From: Pocillopora verrucosa
Taxonomy: Eukaryota > Cnidaria > Anthozoa > Scleractinia > Pocilloporidae
Direction of reading: 5' to 3'
Length of the DNA stretch: 64,000 bases
Assembly: GCF_036669915.1 (NCBI RefSeq)
Contig: NC_089312.1
Coordinates: 7,889,438 to 7,953,437 of the forward strand
Part shown: positions 12,201 through 24,053 of the stretch, one piece after another
How positions within the stretch are numbered: position 1 is the first letter of the stretch
Layout of the letters: each line of letters starts with the position of its first letter
Translations under genes and position numbers: made by a program
The notes under the pieces: model-generated
Told to the model about the DNA's origin: nothing
The model's input: only the letters and a program-made list of their open reading frames with translations
The model's database searches: none

Positions 12201-15200
12201 TCCCTATTATTTACCATGATAGTAAAATAAAGATACAACAAGGCGCTTTGTCAACGCATTACAAAGACGTGTCCAAGCTAGAGCTTCCCACATAGATGAT
12301 CTATGGGGCTCAATTCGTAGGGTGGGTGTAGAGATAAACATAACAAAGTTCCTCAACACACGATGGTAATAATCAGGAACATAGTTTTTCTACTAACATT
12401 AAAGTTAAATAATTATACTACACTCAGTTCAACTTACATTAACACCTTTAAATACTTTGCTAGGGATTTAAAAGGAAAAAACGAGAAAAAAAAACGGAAA
12501 AGAAAAACATCAATAATCTTTAATCATAGGCTCACAAGAGCCATGTTGGAGAAAAGTTGCAAAACAATACTATCGGTGACAAAACATAAGGTTTGGTTCC
12601 CTAGTGTTGTAAGTGTAACACTGCCATATTCACTGTTCTTTCTTAAGAAAAACGACGATAAAAAAACAAACAAACAAACAAACAAAAAACATTTGTTGAA
12701 ATGGAAATTTCACCCTAGCCACTGACTCTCTGAACCCTTAAGTAATTTCTACCATATCCCAATAACAGTACCATTGGTTTTAGTCTCAGTACAGTCTCGT
12801 TTGTCTGGAATGATGTTTTGCATGTCATTAGAAAGATTAAGCACAACAACCTTAAAGAGCCATTTCTACAGTTCAAAATTACAGCTTGAAACCAACTAGA
12901 GAGACGTGTCTCACTGAAAAAGATGTAAAGTACAGCTTCCGTGACACGTTTTCTCTCTCCAGACTAGTAAACTAATACTCCCAACCAACAGGAAAATATT
13001 CTTTTTTTTAACTACTACAAAGATTAAGTATTTCATCCAAACTGTACGATGATTTTCTTACTTCTTATTACCTAACTGTTTCACAGGGTATCAAGCCTGT
13101 AAAGAGAATTTAAAGTGTGATCACTAGTGGGGTGGAAGAGTTAAATATCTGCTGCTTCTCTGTGGACACACCATGTCCATTACAGTCAAGTCGTGTTGTT
13201 AATTAGTTGATTAACTTGTTAATGTGATACATGTTTAGTACATTGTTGAAATCTGTGTTTGTGAGCTTTCCACAAACTGTTTGTGTTCATGAGTTTCTTG
13301 TTGGACCTTTTCATATCTCCTGGTAAGATTTCCTCTTTTTGTTGTCTTCTTCACACACTTCATTCCACTTTACAAAGTTCAAGTATAGTGAGTAGTTAAC
13401 ATTTTGTCGTAAAATAGTCGATCACCAGGTGTAGAGGAAGTTCATGGCTTCAACTCTCCACCTGCTGTCATTGTTGCTGATGCTTGCTTGGGTCACTGTC
13501 GCCGCTCTTTCTGCAGAGCTGTGCAACTTTTATTTGCCTCCTCCTCCTCCTCCCCTCCCCTCTGTATGGATTCCTCTTTCGTACGTAGTGTTTTCAACTG
13601 TTAAAAATTGATCTGTTTGTTGTCTTGTCTGTTCCTGATCTCTGTCTCTGTCTCTGTCTTGTTTGGAGGCCTATACAATTTTTTCCTAAAAAATTTCAGT
13701 CCAAGAACACAAAGGATAAGAAGAAGGCATTTCCTTAACCCCTCCTTGAAATCCATGAGATAGTCATTCATATGTTCCACCCTACTTTGATTGCTTAGCT
13801 GGTTTCTGTCTTAACATTTGTGTAAAGTAACAAGTCTTGTTTTAAAGTTAAACCAGTGATGTCCTTCCACTTCCATGATTCTTCGCTGGAATGTTTCCTG
13901 GTTACGTCAGTTTTAGTCACTTGTGGATATTTTAACAGTGTGTTCCTAATTTAATCTTTCCAAGGAGAGCCACACACCTCCATAGCACTGCACAGATTTC
14001 ATTCAGTCATGGTATTCAGTTGCTAGGTTTATAGATACACATAAAGAATGAGGCACAGGATTGACAGATTCCATTTACAAAAAAAAACATAACTGATTCT
14101 CTTGATAACTGTAACACGTTTTATAACACTTTGACATAAACAAAAACAAATAAGTCAAGTTTTTTGTCCATTGGTAGCTGTTTGCTATACTGTCTTGTCC
14201 AGTTTCTGTTAGCACTTCTTGAAAACCAATTGACACAGTACTACACTTGCATCCTTGGTACAAGAAATATGAAGATCCAGTGGGATACACCATTATCAAC
14301 CACTCAGACACTTCAGTTTCATTTTCTTCTTCTTCATCATCATCATCATCTTCTTCCTCAACTCAGACGGTGGGCATTTCAGGTTTGCACCAACACAGTC
14401 CAGTTGAAGGGAAAAATTGTCTTATTAGTACTTAGCATTACTCTACTGTTATATTGCTTAGTATGTTGTTAGGGTAAGATTTCCTCTGCACAGCCCCATA
14501 CTACAATATGCATACAGTTCTTAGTTAAAGGAAACAATAGCAAGATTGCATTCAGCGCTAAGACTTTATTTGATAACAGCATGGGGCTGTACCAAAATTT
14601 TACCATTGTTAGCAAATTACTGTTAGTACTGTTTATAACTTTTAAAACTTAGCTGTTACATATATGTATTTTAACACGGTGTATCACACAGAATTGAAGC
14701 AGCAAATGGATTCTCTAGTAAACACATTGGCAAGTTCAATTCATCTTGTCTCATATGTAAATTATTTGTCTCAAAGCTAAAACAAAAAAAATATATAAAA
14801 ATAATTGATAATCTAACTGTTTTTTCCCTGTTAAATTATGTTGAACTAGTAAATGAATACTGGCAGGACTGTGTAAATACAGTTTTCAAATAATTATATA
14901 AATTTCCTTAAAATGACATGCAACACCATCAACTCCTTGAGTTTTTACTTCAGTCTTATGTCTTCTGTCTCATGAATGATTGTGCCCCTCCCTCAAAAAC
15001 AAAAACAAAAACATTAAAAATATAACAAAAAATAATACACCTCCTTGGGGATAACTTCCATGAGTTTATCAACCACAAAAAGGAATTCTTGGTTTGGCTT
15101 CGCTTCTCTTCTCTTCCACCATTCACTGTGAGGTCTGCTTCCAAAAGCTAACCAAATGTGAAGGCTGTGGGTTGTGCAGTGTGCTCTACTTTATGATAAT

Positions 15201-16069
15201 GGTACATTGTTTTTATGACTATTAGTGTGATAATTTTCTATACTTCTGTTATGTTTTGGCTTGCTCGACTATTTACCTTGTGCAATTCTGCCAAATAATT
15301 GTGCTAATTAACTTTGTTGTGCTACTACTATCTAATATATCAGTTACAGTTGTTAGTAAACAAAAGATTTGTTAGTATATGGAATGAAATGAGTGTTGTG
15401 ACTGTGTTTTTCCCTTGTCAGTCTTATCTGTCATGCTAACCTAAAGAATGGCCCTTTTAAATGACAACACATTCAAACTTTCCTAATACAATGGCTAAGG
15501 TGAAATATCCCTTTTAGGCAGTCTTTTGAGCAGGGAAATGTCTATTGACAACCCACTTACATTGATATACAACAAAAAAAGAAGCTCACTCTATCTTAAG
15601 ATTGTTTACAATTCACGAAAATAACCTACAGTTGTACCTTAATAATTACGCTCTGTTTTTTAACAAGCAACACAAAAGCTCGCTTGAAATTACTCATACC
15701 AAACGTCATAGGTCATTCCAAGTGAATTCTGTCCAAATCATCACAACAGTGAACATAGAGAGGGAAGAAAGTCCTGTAAAAGTCTATCAGTAAGTCTAAT
15801 TGAGTACTGTCAAAACCATAGTTGGTTAATTTTAGCACATTGTTTAGTTCCTATTAAGAAAATTCACCATATCTGGAGATAGACACCCCAAGGGTTGCCC
15901 TGGTGTTTCGTTACATCAGTTTTGTCACCAAAAAAAATGGAAAAAAAAAATGAAATGAATTTCAGGTAAACACACTTTTCCTACATGTCATATTACAACC
16001 ACAAAAATAACAACAAAACAAAACAGAATGAAAAAAAAAATGAGAATACCCTTTACAATACTGTCACAC
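9299..16069. other. Gene-poor intergenic stretch
   Basis: Convergent space between the stop codons of the whirlin-like gene (+) and OAT (-). It should contain both 3' UTRs; an AATAAA lies near 10118. I see no exon with family similarity. It holds simple repeats: ATT/ATC-rich sequence about 11960-12030, CTC-rich 13540-13560, CT-rich about 13640-13660, and TTC/ATC about 14320-14360. There are several A-runs. One short reading frame with a signal-peptide look is listed separately. Confidence 0.6.
13444..13611 (+). CDS. Possible small secreted peptide ORF (55 codons), unrecognised
   Basis: I do not recognise this frame. It starts ATG at 13444 and ends TGA at 13609-13611. The N-terminus reads like a secretion signal: short polar start, a Leu-rich core (LHLLSLLLMLAWVTVAAL) and a small-residue SA cleavage-like site near residue 24. 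A six-Pro run follows. The Pro run comes from a CTC/CCT simple repeat, and Leu-rich frames arise by chance in CT-rich DNA, so this may not be a gene. It could also be a first exon. No downstream exon was found. Confidence 0.2.
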   Translation: MASTLHLLSLLLMLAWVTVAALSAELCNFYLPPPPPPLPSVWIPLSYVVFSTVKN

Positions 16070-19000
16070 TCAAGCAAATGACTCAATAGTGTCCCTAATT
16101 ATTCCAAGGGATTCATGGAGCTGTTCCTCTGTGATCACCAAAGGCGGTGTAAAGCGAATAATGTGATCATGAGTAGGTTTAGCTAGAAGACCATTATCCT
16201 TCAGTTTTAAACACACCTTCCAGGCATCGAAGTCTAAAAAAAAAAGATAAAAGTTTAAAAAATTACCTGGTATATGATCTGTATTGGTCACATACACAAG
16301 CCTATGAAAATTGATGTAATTTAAGAGAAATTTTGTTCTGACAATTTCCTAGCCAATGACAACCATAAAAATGTCCACTTTGCACAGGGGAACTTAAGAT
16401 TTATGGCATTTACAGTGTGTTGCATCAAGGCTGAAGTGTAATTCTTTGTATCAATTGCTCATATTCTTTGAAAAACAAGACAACCTTGAGAAACTACAGA
16501 GCAAGGACAAGATTAGGAACAGACTAGAACTAAAAGTAACATCAGCAAATGGAGCTGAACCTCAGCTGTAGTTAAGGGAAAAAATTAACTTAACTCTTTT
16601 TCCATACAACCCTTCACATTCCCTGTTTTTCATTTTTTTGGAGTGTTTCATGGGCTTGTTGTTTGAAAACATTCTCTGTTTCAAAGCTCATATTCATGAT
16701 TCTGTGATTGAAGTGTGGACGTCTTGTATTCTGCAACATACACCTTTACTGATAACTGACAGGCTATACCAGCAACTAAACTACTCGCTACATCCAGTTA
16801 CAAGCTTGGCTTTTATAGGTATGGTTGAGGATCTACAACGTCCTGTAACATTACAACAGATTCTATTTATATATTGATTCAGGGATGACTCAGCATGACA
16901 CAGGTACTTCTAGAACATTCTTGAAGGTCACACTACAGTGACAATTAATGCTTGCAAATCTTACCATTTGTTGGTATTATCTCTATGGCATTCATAAGTC
17001 CCTTGCCACGAGCAGTCTTGACAACAGCTGGGTTCAGCTTCTTCAGTTCTGGAACCATGATGTCTCCAAGCCTGGCAGCACGTTCAGCCATTTTTTCTTC
17101 TTCCAAAACCTACATGTGTAAAACACAGCAACTTCTGTATAAACTTCTACTAATCAATTACAACATACACTTTTCTACAAATCTAATTGGCACAATGAAG
17201 ACTTTTCTTGACCAGGAACAAAATGAGCAGTGCATGTCACAATATCACTAAAAGGTAAAGATAGCTTACACTGAACCACAATGAATGGTTCTGAATGAGA
17301 AAAAAGTCCATCTCATCTTTTCCCTTCCAAAAAACATGCTGCATTTGCCAAACAGTTCTTGAATAGAAAAAAAAGCTAGGCAGCTTGACATGAAACCAAA
17401 CATTCACTATAATTATCGATAATATTCATGATTCAAAGATTGAACTTTATTCACAGGATCTCAATTTTATATCTTACTTTTAAAGCAGTTACAGCCACTT
17501 TGCAGCCAAGTGGGTTTCCACCATAAGTTGAGCCATGCTGAAAGAAAAGCAAAGATCACCTCACTGCACATGTAGCATTCTTTTCATAAATACTGGAAGA
17601 AAAAATATAGAAAATGACATTATGTCTGGCTAGAGTTTTAGCATTACCTGTCCTGGTTTGATGGTAAGCATAACTTCATCATCACAGAGAACTGCTGAAA
17701 CCTAATAAAACACAATTCATCAAAAGAAGGTAGGGTTCAATATAGAATTTCCTTTACAACACAAAAAAATATAAAGCAGCAGGGAGTTCAAATCTTAAAA
17801 CTACACAAGACTTGTTGTAAGCCAACATCAATATTTCTGTTTTTGGTAAAAGAGTTACCTGGACATGCTGGTAATTCTTTTTAACAAATCCACATCAAAA
17901 GGTACAAAAATGATACATATCAAGGGAGTAAAGGATGGTGAGCACAAAAAGCCAAAATTATTCAGTACAAATTTCAATTGAGAAGGTTTTAACTTAGGGT
18001 TTGTTTCATTAAAAGAATAAATGTGAGTAGGGGGTGACAGGCCAAGGACAAGAGATATAATGACAAGTCTGAATGTAACTTACTGGGTAAACTCCACCAG
18101 AGAGAGCTTTTCCAAGGACAACAAGGTCTGGTCTGACATTCTCGTGATCAACACACAAGCGCCTGAAGTCACAAAATATGTTAGATATTAGCCACCAAAG
18201 TTCTGAGTGAATACAAAAAAAATTTACTGCTGTGTAGTTATTTATTTTGAGTCACATCAGGGTCAAGTGAAACAAAGCTGTAACAATTAATAGGGTAAGC
18301 AAAAGCCAAAGAGCTGAGAACAGACAAGAAAGGAATGAAGCTGATTGAGGACAGAGATTATAAACACTGACTGCAATGAAGAAATTTATTTAAAAACAAA
18401 AGTCAACATAAAAAAAGTGTTATATGAGAACAATCAAAGAAATTGCAGAAAAGACCCTTGAGAAAATTAAGGCTTCAATGGAATTCAAACCTGAGCCTCC
18501 AAGATACTAGCTAGATGCTACTAATCATGTACCAACTGAGCTACAAAGTCATATGTGGAGTGGCAAATTTTAGTAGGTTATTTCTTCTCATAAAGGAATT
18601 GAATCCCAATTCAGTGAAAGAAATGATATTTCATGCATATATCAACCATAGGCCAAAACATCATATGATTCAATTGAAGGTGAAACTATTTTTAAGGCAA
18701 CAGGGCTTTGGCACTTTAAAGCTCTATAACAAATTTAAAGGATATTTATAACTACTAGTTAAGGTATGATCATTGTGCTGTACAGATTGAAAATGAAAAT
18801 TACCAAGACATTTCTCAAAAAATATTACAAATTAAGTTAAAAAAGTAAAGACAAGATGTTATACTGACTGCAACAAAGTGCTTTTACAAAAATAACATAA
18901 CAAAACAGATACACACCTTCCAGTTCTCCCAAGGCCAGTCTGTACTTCATCAGCAATGAAAAGAACCTGAAACATTGAGTACAAGCATTAAATGAGCTGC

Positions 19001-21811
19001 TTATCATCAACTCTTAAGATTCCAAAAGCAGATATTTCAGTTAAGGAATGATTCCAAACACAGGATGTTTTAACTGCGGAAAAATTACTGCTCTTGACAT
19101 TAACAGAAAAACAACACTTGGGATTGCCATTCTTTTTTTATTACTGATCACAACCTTTTCCTGATTTTTTTCTACACCTTCTTTCTCAGACTTAGGTTGG
19201 GAGCAAAATTACTTAGCTTGAATAGCAGTTTTTGTCCATTTGCTTAGAAAATTTAGTCTTCTAAACACCCTCTGAAAATGTTAGGCTCTAATTGATATTT
19301 TAAAAAATTTACCTACCTTATAAGGATTTCACTAAGCAGAAAACTCCAGGCATTTTTAGCTTTTAACAGGACTTGAGTTTCAGTCTAATTTTTTCTGGTC
19401 TTGAAAATTAGGTTCCAAAATATCCATGTTTTTTTTTAAGACACTGTACAAATGGTCCATACTTAAAAAAACCATAGTAAAGCTCTAACCTTGTACTTTG
19501 AACAGAGCTCTCTAACACCTCTCAAGTATCCATCATCAGGAATCTTTACTCCAGCCTCTCCTTGTATTGGTTCCACCATGAATGCACACGTGTTTGGATC
19601 ACTTATAGATTTCTAAATAAATGCAAGGAAAACCAGTCCTAAGCTCAAAAAAATGAATATAAGGAAACCATGTTGACTTAGAGTAGGCTGAATCAAACAG
19701 TGGACCCAACAACAAGGCTGTGCTCTAAGAAAATTTTTGGGGAGCCCAAATGGCTCCTAACTATTCCAGCTAGGGTGCCCAGCCCTCCAGGTTGGTTGCC
19801 CAAAAATTAATTAACTAAGAAATTAATAAATTAATTAATCAATCAAGTAATTAATAACTTAAAATTAATTTATTTTGTGTTTTAATCAGTTAATATATAA
19901 TCAAACCATAAATTTCAATAATTCTTACACTTGCAGGAAAGCTGAGGGATTGTGGAAAAGTACATAAAGTAATTGCAAGTCACTTATCACAGCAATCGAT
20001 AAACAACTACCGACAAAGCTGACTTGCTGGATATTTGCACATAGAATGAATCTTGAAATAAAGATAAAAGCACTGCACTTTCCAAATCCATCAAAATGCT
20101 GAAATAAATCAGACATTTATTATCTCAAGGAAAATTGCAGTGTTCAACGCAAATTCTTGCAATGTCTGTGCAGTTCATCATGCGTGAAGTGAAACAAACT
20201 ACTATTTCAATAATTATTATAATTTGAGTTTGTGTGAAATCATGTGGAACAAAACGTGATAGTAACTTTGAGAGCTTTGAATGTGAATAATTTGACATGT
20301 CACGCAAAAGAATATTTTTCTGCTAGTGACGCTTATAAATCAACCAAATAAAAATGTATCAATCAATCACCTCATTTACCACAGAGGCAAATGCTGCTCA
20401 AGGGGCTGAGTGCCTGGCTGAGCAACCAGAATATTTTTTCAGTCGCCTGGGACCAAATGTTAGTTGCCTGAGGTGACCAGGTGCCACTAGAGCACAGCCT
20501 TGAACAAAGGAGTAATTTAAGAGCAATAACCCTTTTTACCTCACTTCTCTCAGTTACCCTCATTGAAGGTGATCCCCAATTGCCAATCCCCAACATTTAT
20601 CACAGTCTAGCAGATGTTCCCTAACTGAAGTTTCCATCCCTTCATGGTACACCTTACTCAAGTGCAAAGGGTTTCCTCTAGAAAGAGGTTCCACGTTATG
20701 TTTGTAGCTGTTACCCTCACTCAAAGGTGCACCCCCCCCCCCCCCTCTTCCCCACCCCAATTCCAAGGCAGACTCCTTGTGACCTTTGTATTCTTATATT
20801 CTCTCTATGGTCTATTTTTATTGTATCACCAAAACAGAAGTTCTGTGTAACCTTTTTATTGGTTTCATTCATTGAGGGCACATCTATATTTAGGGAACTC
20901 TTTTCATTGTCTCCAAGATTGTTCCCTTAATTGGGCGCTTATTTTGATTTTTAGCAATAAATAGGGGGTTCCTTTATTGGGAAAGGATAACTGAAAAGTG
21001 TTACCTCGAGAATTTAAGGTCTTTCCATATATTTTTAACACAACGATGCGATAAGGAAGAACATTCAGGGAGAGTGTTTGTAATAACACACCCGCTTCTC
21101 TACATTTCTAGTTTAAGAACACGTGGCGCTTAACTAGTGTCTGATGATAATCACAACACTCACCTCCAAAGCAGCAAGGTCGTTGTACGGAATGAGTTCA
21201 AAGCCTGGCATAAAAGGACCGTATTCACCGTAACAGTCTGGATCAGATGACGATGACACCGCGGCTAACGTCCTTCCCCAAAAATTCTCTTCAGCGAAGA
21301 CAATTTTGCCTTTGTTTGCTGGAATTCCCTTCACCTGATAACCCCATTTTCGCGCCAACTTACAAGCTGTTTCACCTCCCTCGACTCCCGTGTTCATGGG
21401 CAGTAGTTTGTCATAGCCAAAAAGTTTTGTAGCAAACTCTTCGAATTCCCCCAAAACATCGTTATAAAACGCTCTAGAGGTCAGCGTCAAGATTTCTGCT
21501 TGGTCTTGAAGCGTTTTCACAATTCGAGGATGGCAATGTCCTTGGTTCACAGCCGAGTACGCGGCGAGAAAGTCGAAGTATCGCTTTCCAGTCACATCCC
21601 AGACGAATACTCCTTCACCCTTTGCCAAAGCTGCTGGTAAAGGATGGTAGTTGTGGGCGCCATAGGTGTCCTCCCGCTTGAAAATGTCTTCAGGTGTGAG
21701 CTGATGTTTGGTCGCAGCGGCTGGAGTAGAATACAATCTCGTCACACGAAACAGATTTCTGTTCAATGGACGAGCACAAAGGCGAAGCATTTTTAGAGGT
21801 TTAAAGTACAA
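16070..21811 (-). CDS. OAT: Ornithine aminotransferase, mitochondrial
   Basis: PLP enzyme that moves the delta-amino group of ornithine to 2-oxoglutarate, giving glutamate-5-semialdehyde and glutamate in the mitochondrial matrix. Eight exons read on the minus strand: 21811-21164, 19612-19490, 18966-18917, 18162-18084, 17701-17648, 17537-17478, 17109-16965 and 16233-16070. Together they are 1323 bases, 440 residues, against about 439 in mammals. The first ~33 residues are Arg-rich and non-acidic, as in a matrix presequence. Family signatures: [29 protein letters not shown], the cofactor Asp in [15 protein letters not shown], the Schiff-base Lys in [10 protein letters not shown], and [11 protein letters not shown]. 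The C-terminus [20 protein letters not shown] is typical. A second ATG eight codons in could also be used. The large first intron (21163-19613) holds a 790-bp TIR element; a later intron holds a minus-strand SINE. Confidence 0.96.
18425..18560 (-). mobile_element. tRNA-derived SINE copy in an OAT intron
   Basis: Read on the minus strand, 18550-18485 contains a GTAGCTCAGTTGGTA A-box and a GGTTTGAATTCC B-box-like segment, spaced as in a tRNA. A short tail with GCCTTAATTTTCTCA follows. The tail resembles that of the plus-strand copy at 60644. The anticodon arm is degraded, so it is not a functional tRNA. Confidence 0.6.
19713..20502. mobile_element. Non-autonomous DNA transposon-like element, 790 bp, in OAT intron 1
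   Basis: The ends are perfect 15-bp terminal inverted repeats: CAAGGCTGTGCTCTA at 19713-19727 and its reverse complement at 20488-20502. AACAA stands immediately outside both ends and looks like a 5-bp target-site duplication. The interior is AT-rich (ATTAATTA tracts near 19800-19880) and has no recognisable transposase. The superfamily is not assigned. Confidence 0.6.
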
Positions 21812-22671
21812 ATTAAAACGAAAAAAAAAGGGCGAATCACAAAAAATACAGTTTCGCCTTTCAAATTATAACCCAATTTTTTAACGTAACAACGGTTACA
21901 CCGTAATGAAATTCCTATTCCACTCCAACCACAACGACCGTGAGAGAGAGAACAACCAGTGCTGAGGACTTGTTTATATTCTCATTGGAGAAATACCATA
22001 TTTGGAATATGACGGCCCAATCCCTCGCCGTCAAGGTTGCACTCTTCATTGTTTTACCCCATTGAGGAAACACAGAAAAAGCACAAACAAGCAAAAAGCA
22101 GAAAATATCAATACATCTTGTGAAGAAAGGAAAATGGTAATTTGTGATCCCATTAGTGATTGATGATCATTTTGTTATCAATCTCCCATGCTATACAGCA
22201 CTATGAAAAAAAGCTAAAATGAAAAAAAAACAAAACAAAAAAACAGCATTTCAAGATTGCAGCACACTGAAAGTATGATTCCCTTATCCCCTGTCTTGGT
22301 TTAGGGTCCATTTGTGGTCTGTTGAAAATTGCCTCTCCCACCTCTTTCGTGGGCCAATCTAAGTCCCTGTCCTGACTCCACCCTTTGTGGACTATTGGAT
22401 GCTAATCCCACTTGGGAGACATAGGGCTATGAGTTTTTCTAGAACCCTCACCTTTAATATAATTAGGCTAGGTAGAATTATCTATGCTAGAGAGGGATGG
22501 ATTACTTTCAAACCAATGCTTTGCACTTATCCATTATGATCCTGCCTCTAGAGCTAGGTCCCTTACCCTCCCCCCCCCCCCATAAAAAACAACAACAACA
22601 ACGAAGTAAAGAGCTTGATCACAAAGCAAATACCATGTGATTTATTTGTCCATTCCATAATTATGAACATG

Positions 22672-22825
22672 ATTAACAGTTAATTTGCTATTATCAACTG
22701 AGTTAACATAAATTGGCCACTGTAAAGAGTTTCAAAACCCTCTTCACCATAAAGAAACTCTTTACAAAGGCCAATTTTTTTTATTGACTCAGTTGATAAT
22801 GTTGATAATACCAAATTACCCTGTT
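22672..22825. repeat. Inverted-repeat MITE-like element
   Basis: Two arms of about 60 bp face each other around 22730-22750. The left arm runs from the AGTTAATTTGCTATTATCAAC block to CTGTAAAGAGTTTC. The right arm runs from GAAACTCTTTACAAAGGCC to GTTGATAATACCAAATTA. Arms are imperfect, with a poly-T interruption on the right. No coding capacity. Confidence 0.55.
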
Positions 22826-23111
22826 ATACCCTCCCACTGGCACAGCACCACGGTTTATTCAGAAATTTACCTCCTTTAAAATGTTATCATGTTTGTTACA
22901 CAAAGGATACCAGTGCATATTTTTTTTGACACAATTAATTTAAATTCCTGGTTCTTTATGATGTTAATAATTGCAAAAAACCAAATTCCACGAATGAAAC
23001 TGAATTACCATTGATAATATAAAAAACTGTCACTCACCACGAAATTAATTTATAGTATATAAAATTTTAACTCCCATATTTTTATTAACATGAACACACA
23101 TTCACATATGC

Positions 23112-23322
23112 TTAACCATTAAGCCCCCAAAAGCGATTAACATGTAACTTCTCCCTATAATATCCACACACTGTTCAGCAAACAGGTAATAAGAATACTC
23201 AAACTTATCAGTTAGAAGTTGTTATCTTGATCAAACACCAAATTCTTGTAACTAATCAACAGGGAAATGTGTAGCAGCTGGAGAGGAGAATTAACAAGTA
23301 GATCTTGGGAGTTACAGGGTCA
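23112..23322. repeat. TTAA-flanked MITE-like repeat, family A (reverse orientation)
   Basis: About 210 bp starting TTAACCATTAAGCCCCCA and ending in GGGAGTTACAGGGTCAA. It is the reverse complement of the copies at 1831 and 47554, sharing the block AAACAGGTAATAAGAATACTC. Ends are degraded. Confidence 0.6.
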
Positions 23323-24053
23323 AATTCCCTCAAAAATTTAGAAAATCCTACAACATTGCATAAATTCCCAATGCTTGAGACCAAGACCATGAAAAATATC
23401 TTATTTCTTCTAATAACTTATCTTTGTGACTTAAATAGGATGAATTCATGAAGTGAAAAATTCACAAATTAAGATATGAATTATTGAATATGTATGCAGC
23501 AGAAAAATATGTTTTCTATTTATACCATCTAATACATTTCATAAAATTTAACATTACTCCTTGTTTGAGATTCCAAAGAGTTGCAAAACCTGTTGTTAGT
23601 TGTCTTCAAATGCACAAAAATTTAATTATGGAAGATATCACTTTGGAGAAAAAAACTTTGGTAACCTGGCCACAATGACATGGCACTGAGGAGTTCAACC
23701 TGCATGACAGAAACCACATTGTGTGGATGAAAATTCATAGCTGGACAAGATGTCAAATGGGGCTACCAACAGCCCAAATTTTAAAACAGTCAGACACAAT
23801 TTTCAAAAGGTTACTGGGCAATTCTTAGGAAACTTGCAATTTAGGTGGAGATAAAAATTATACTGTCACTTCAACATACCTCTAATGTAGTTGATTTAAA
23901 AGGTTATTGCAATTGAACCTTACAGAAGGTATACCAAAATTCACTTAATACACAAGGTAATTAAAAAATTGTTAGCATGCTATAAGATGCACACAACAAT
24001 TGCACGTAAATTCTAATCAATTCCTCTTAATAAGTTAATAGTAACATGATGAT

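Larger units (their letters stand above)
21812..24053. other. Intergenic region between OAT and sideroflexin
   Basis: Contains the OAT promoter and 5' UTR (just above 21811) and the sideroflexin 3' UTR (just below 24054). It also holds an inverted-repeat element at about 22672-22825 and a MITE-like repeat at 23112-23322. I see no other coding exon. Confidence 0.6.

Noticed and set aside
14164-14472. Overlapping His- or Ser-rich plus-strand frames
   Set aside because: They come from a TTC/ATC simple repeat and have no conserved protein features.
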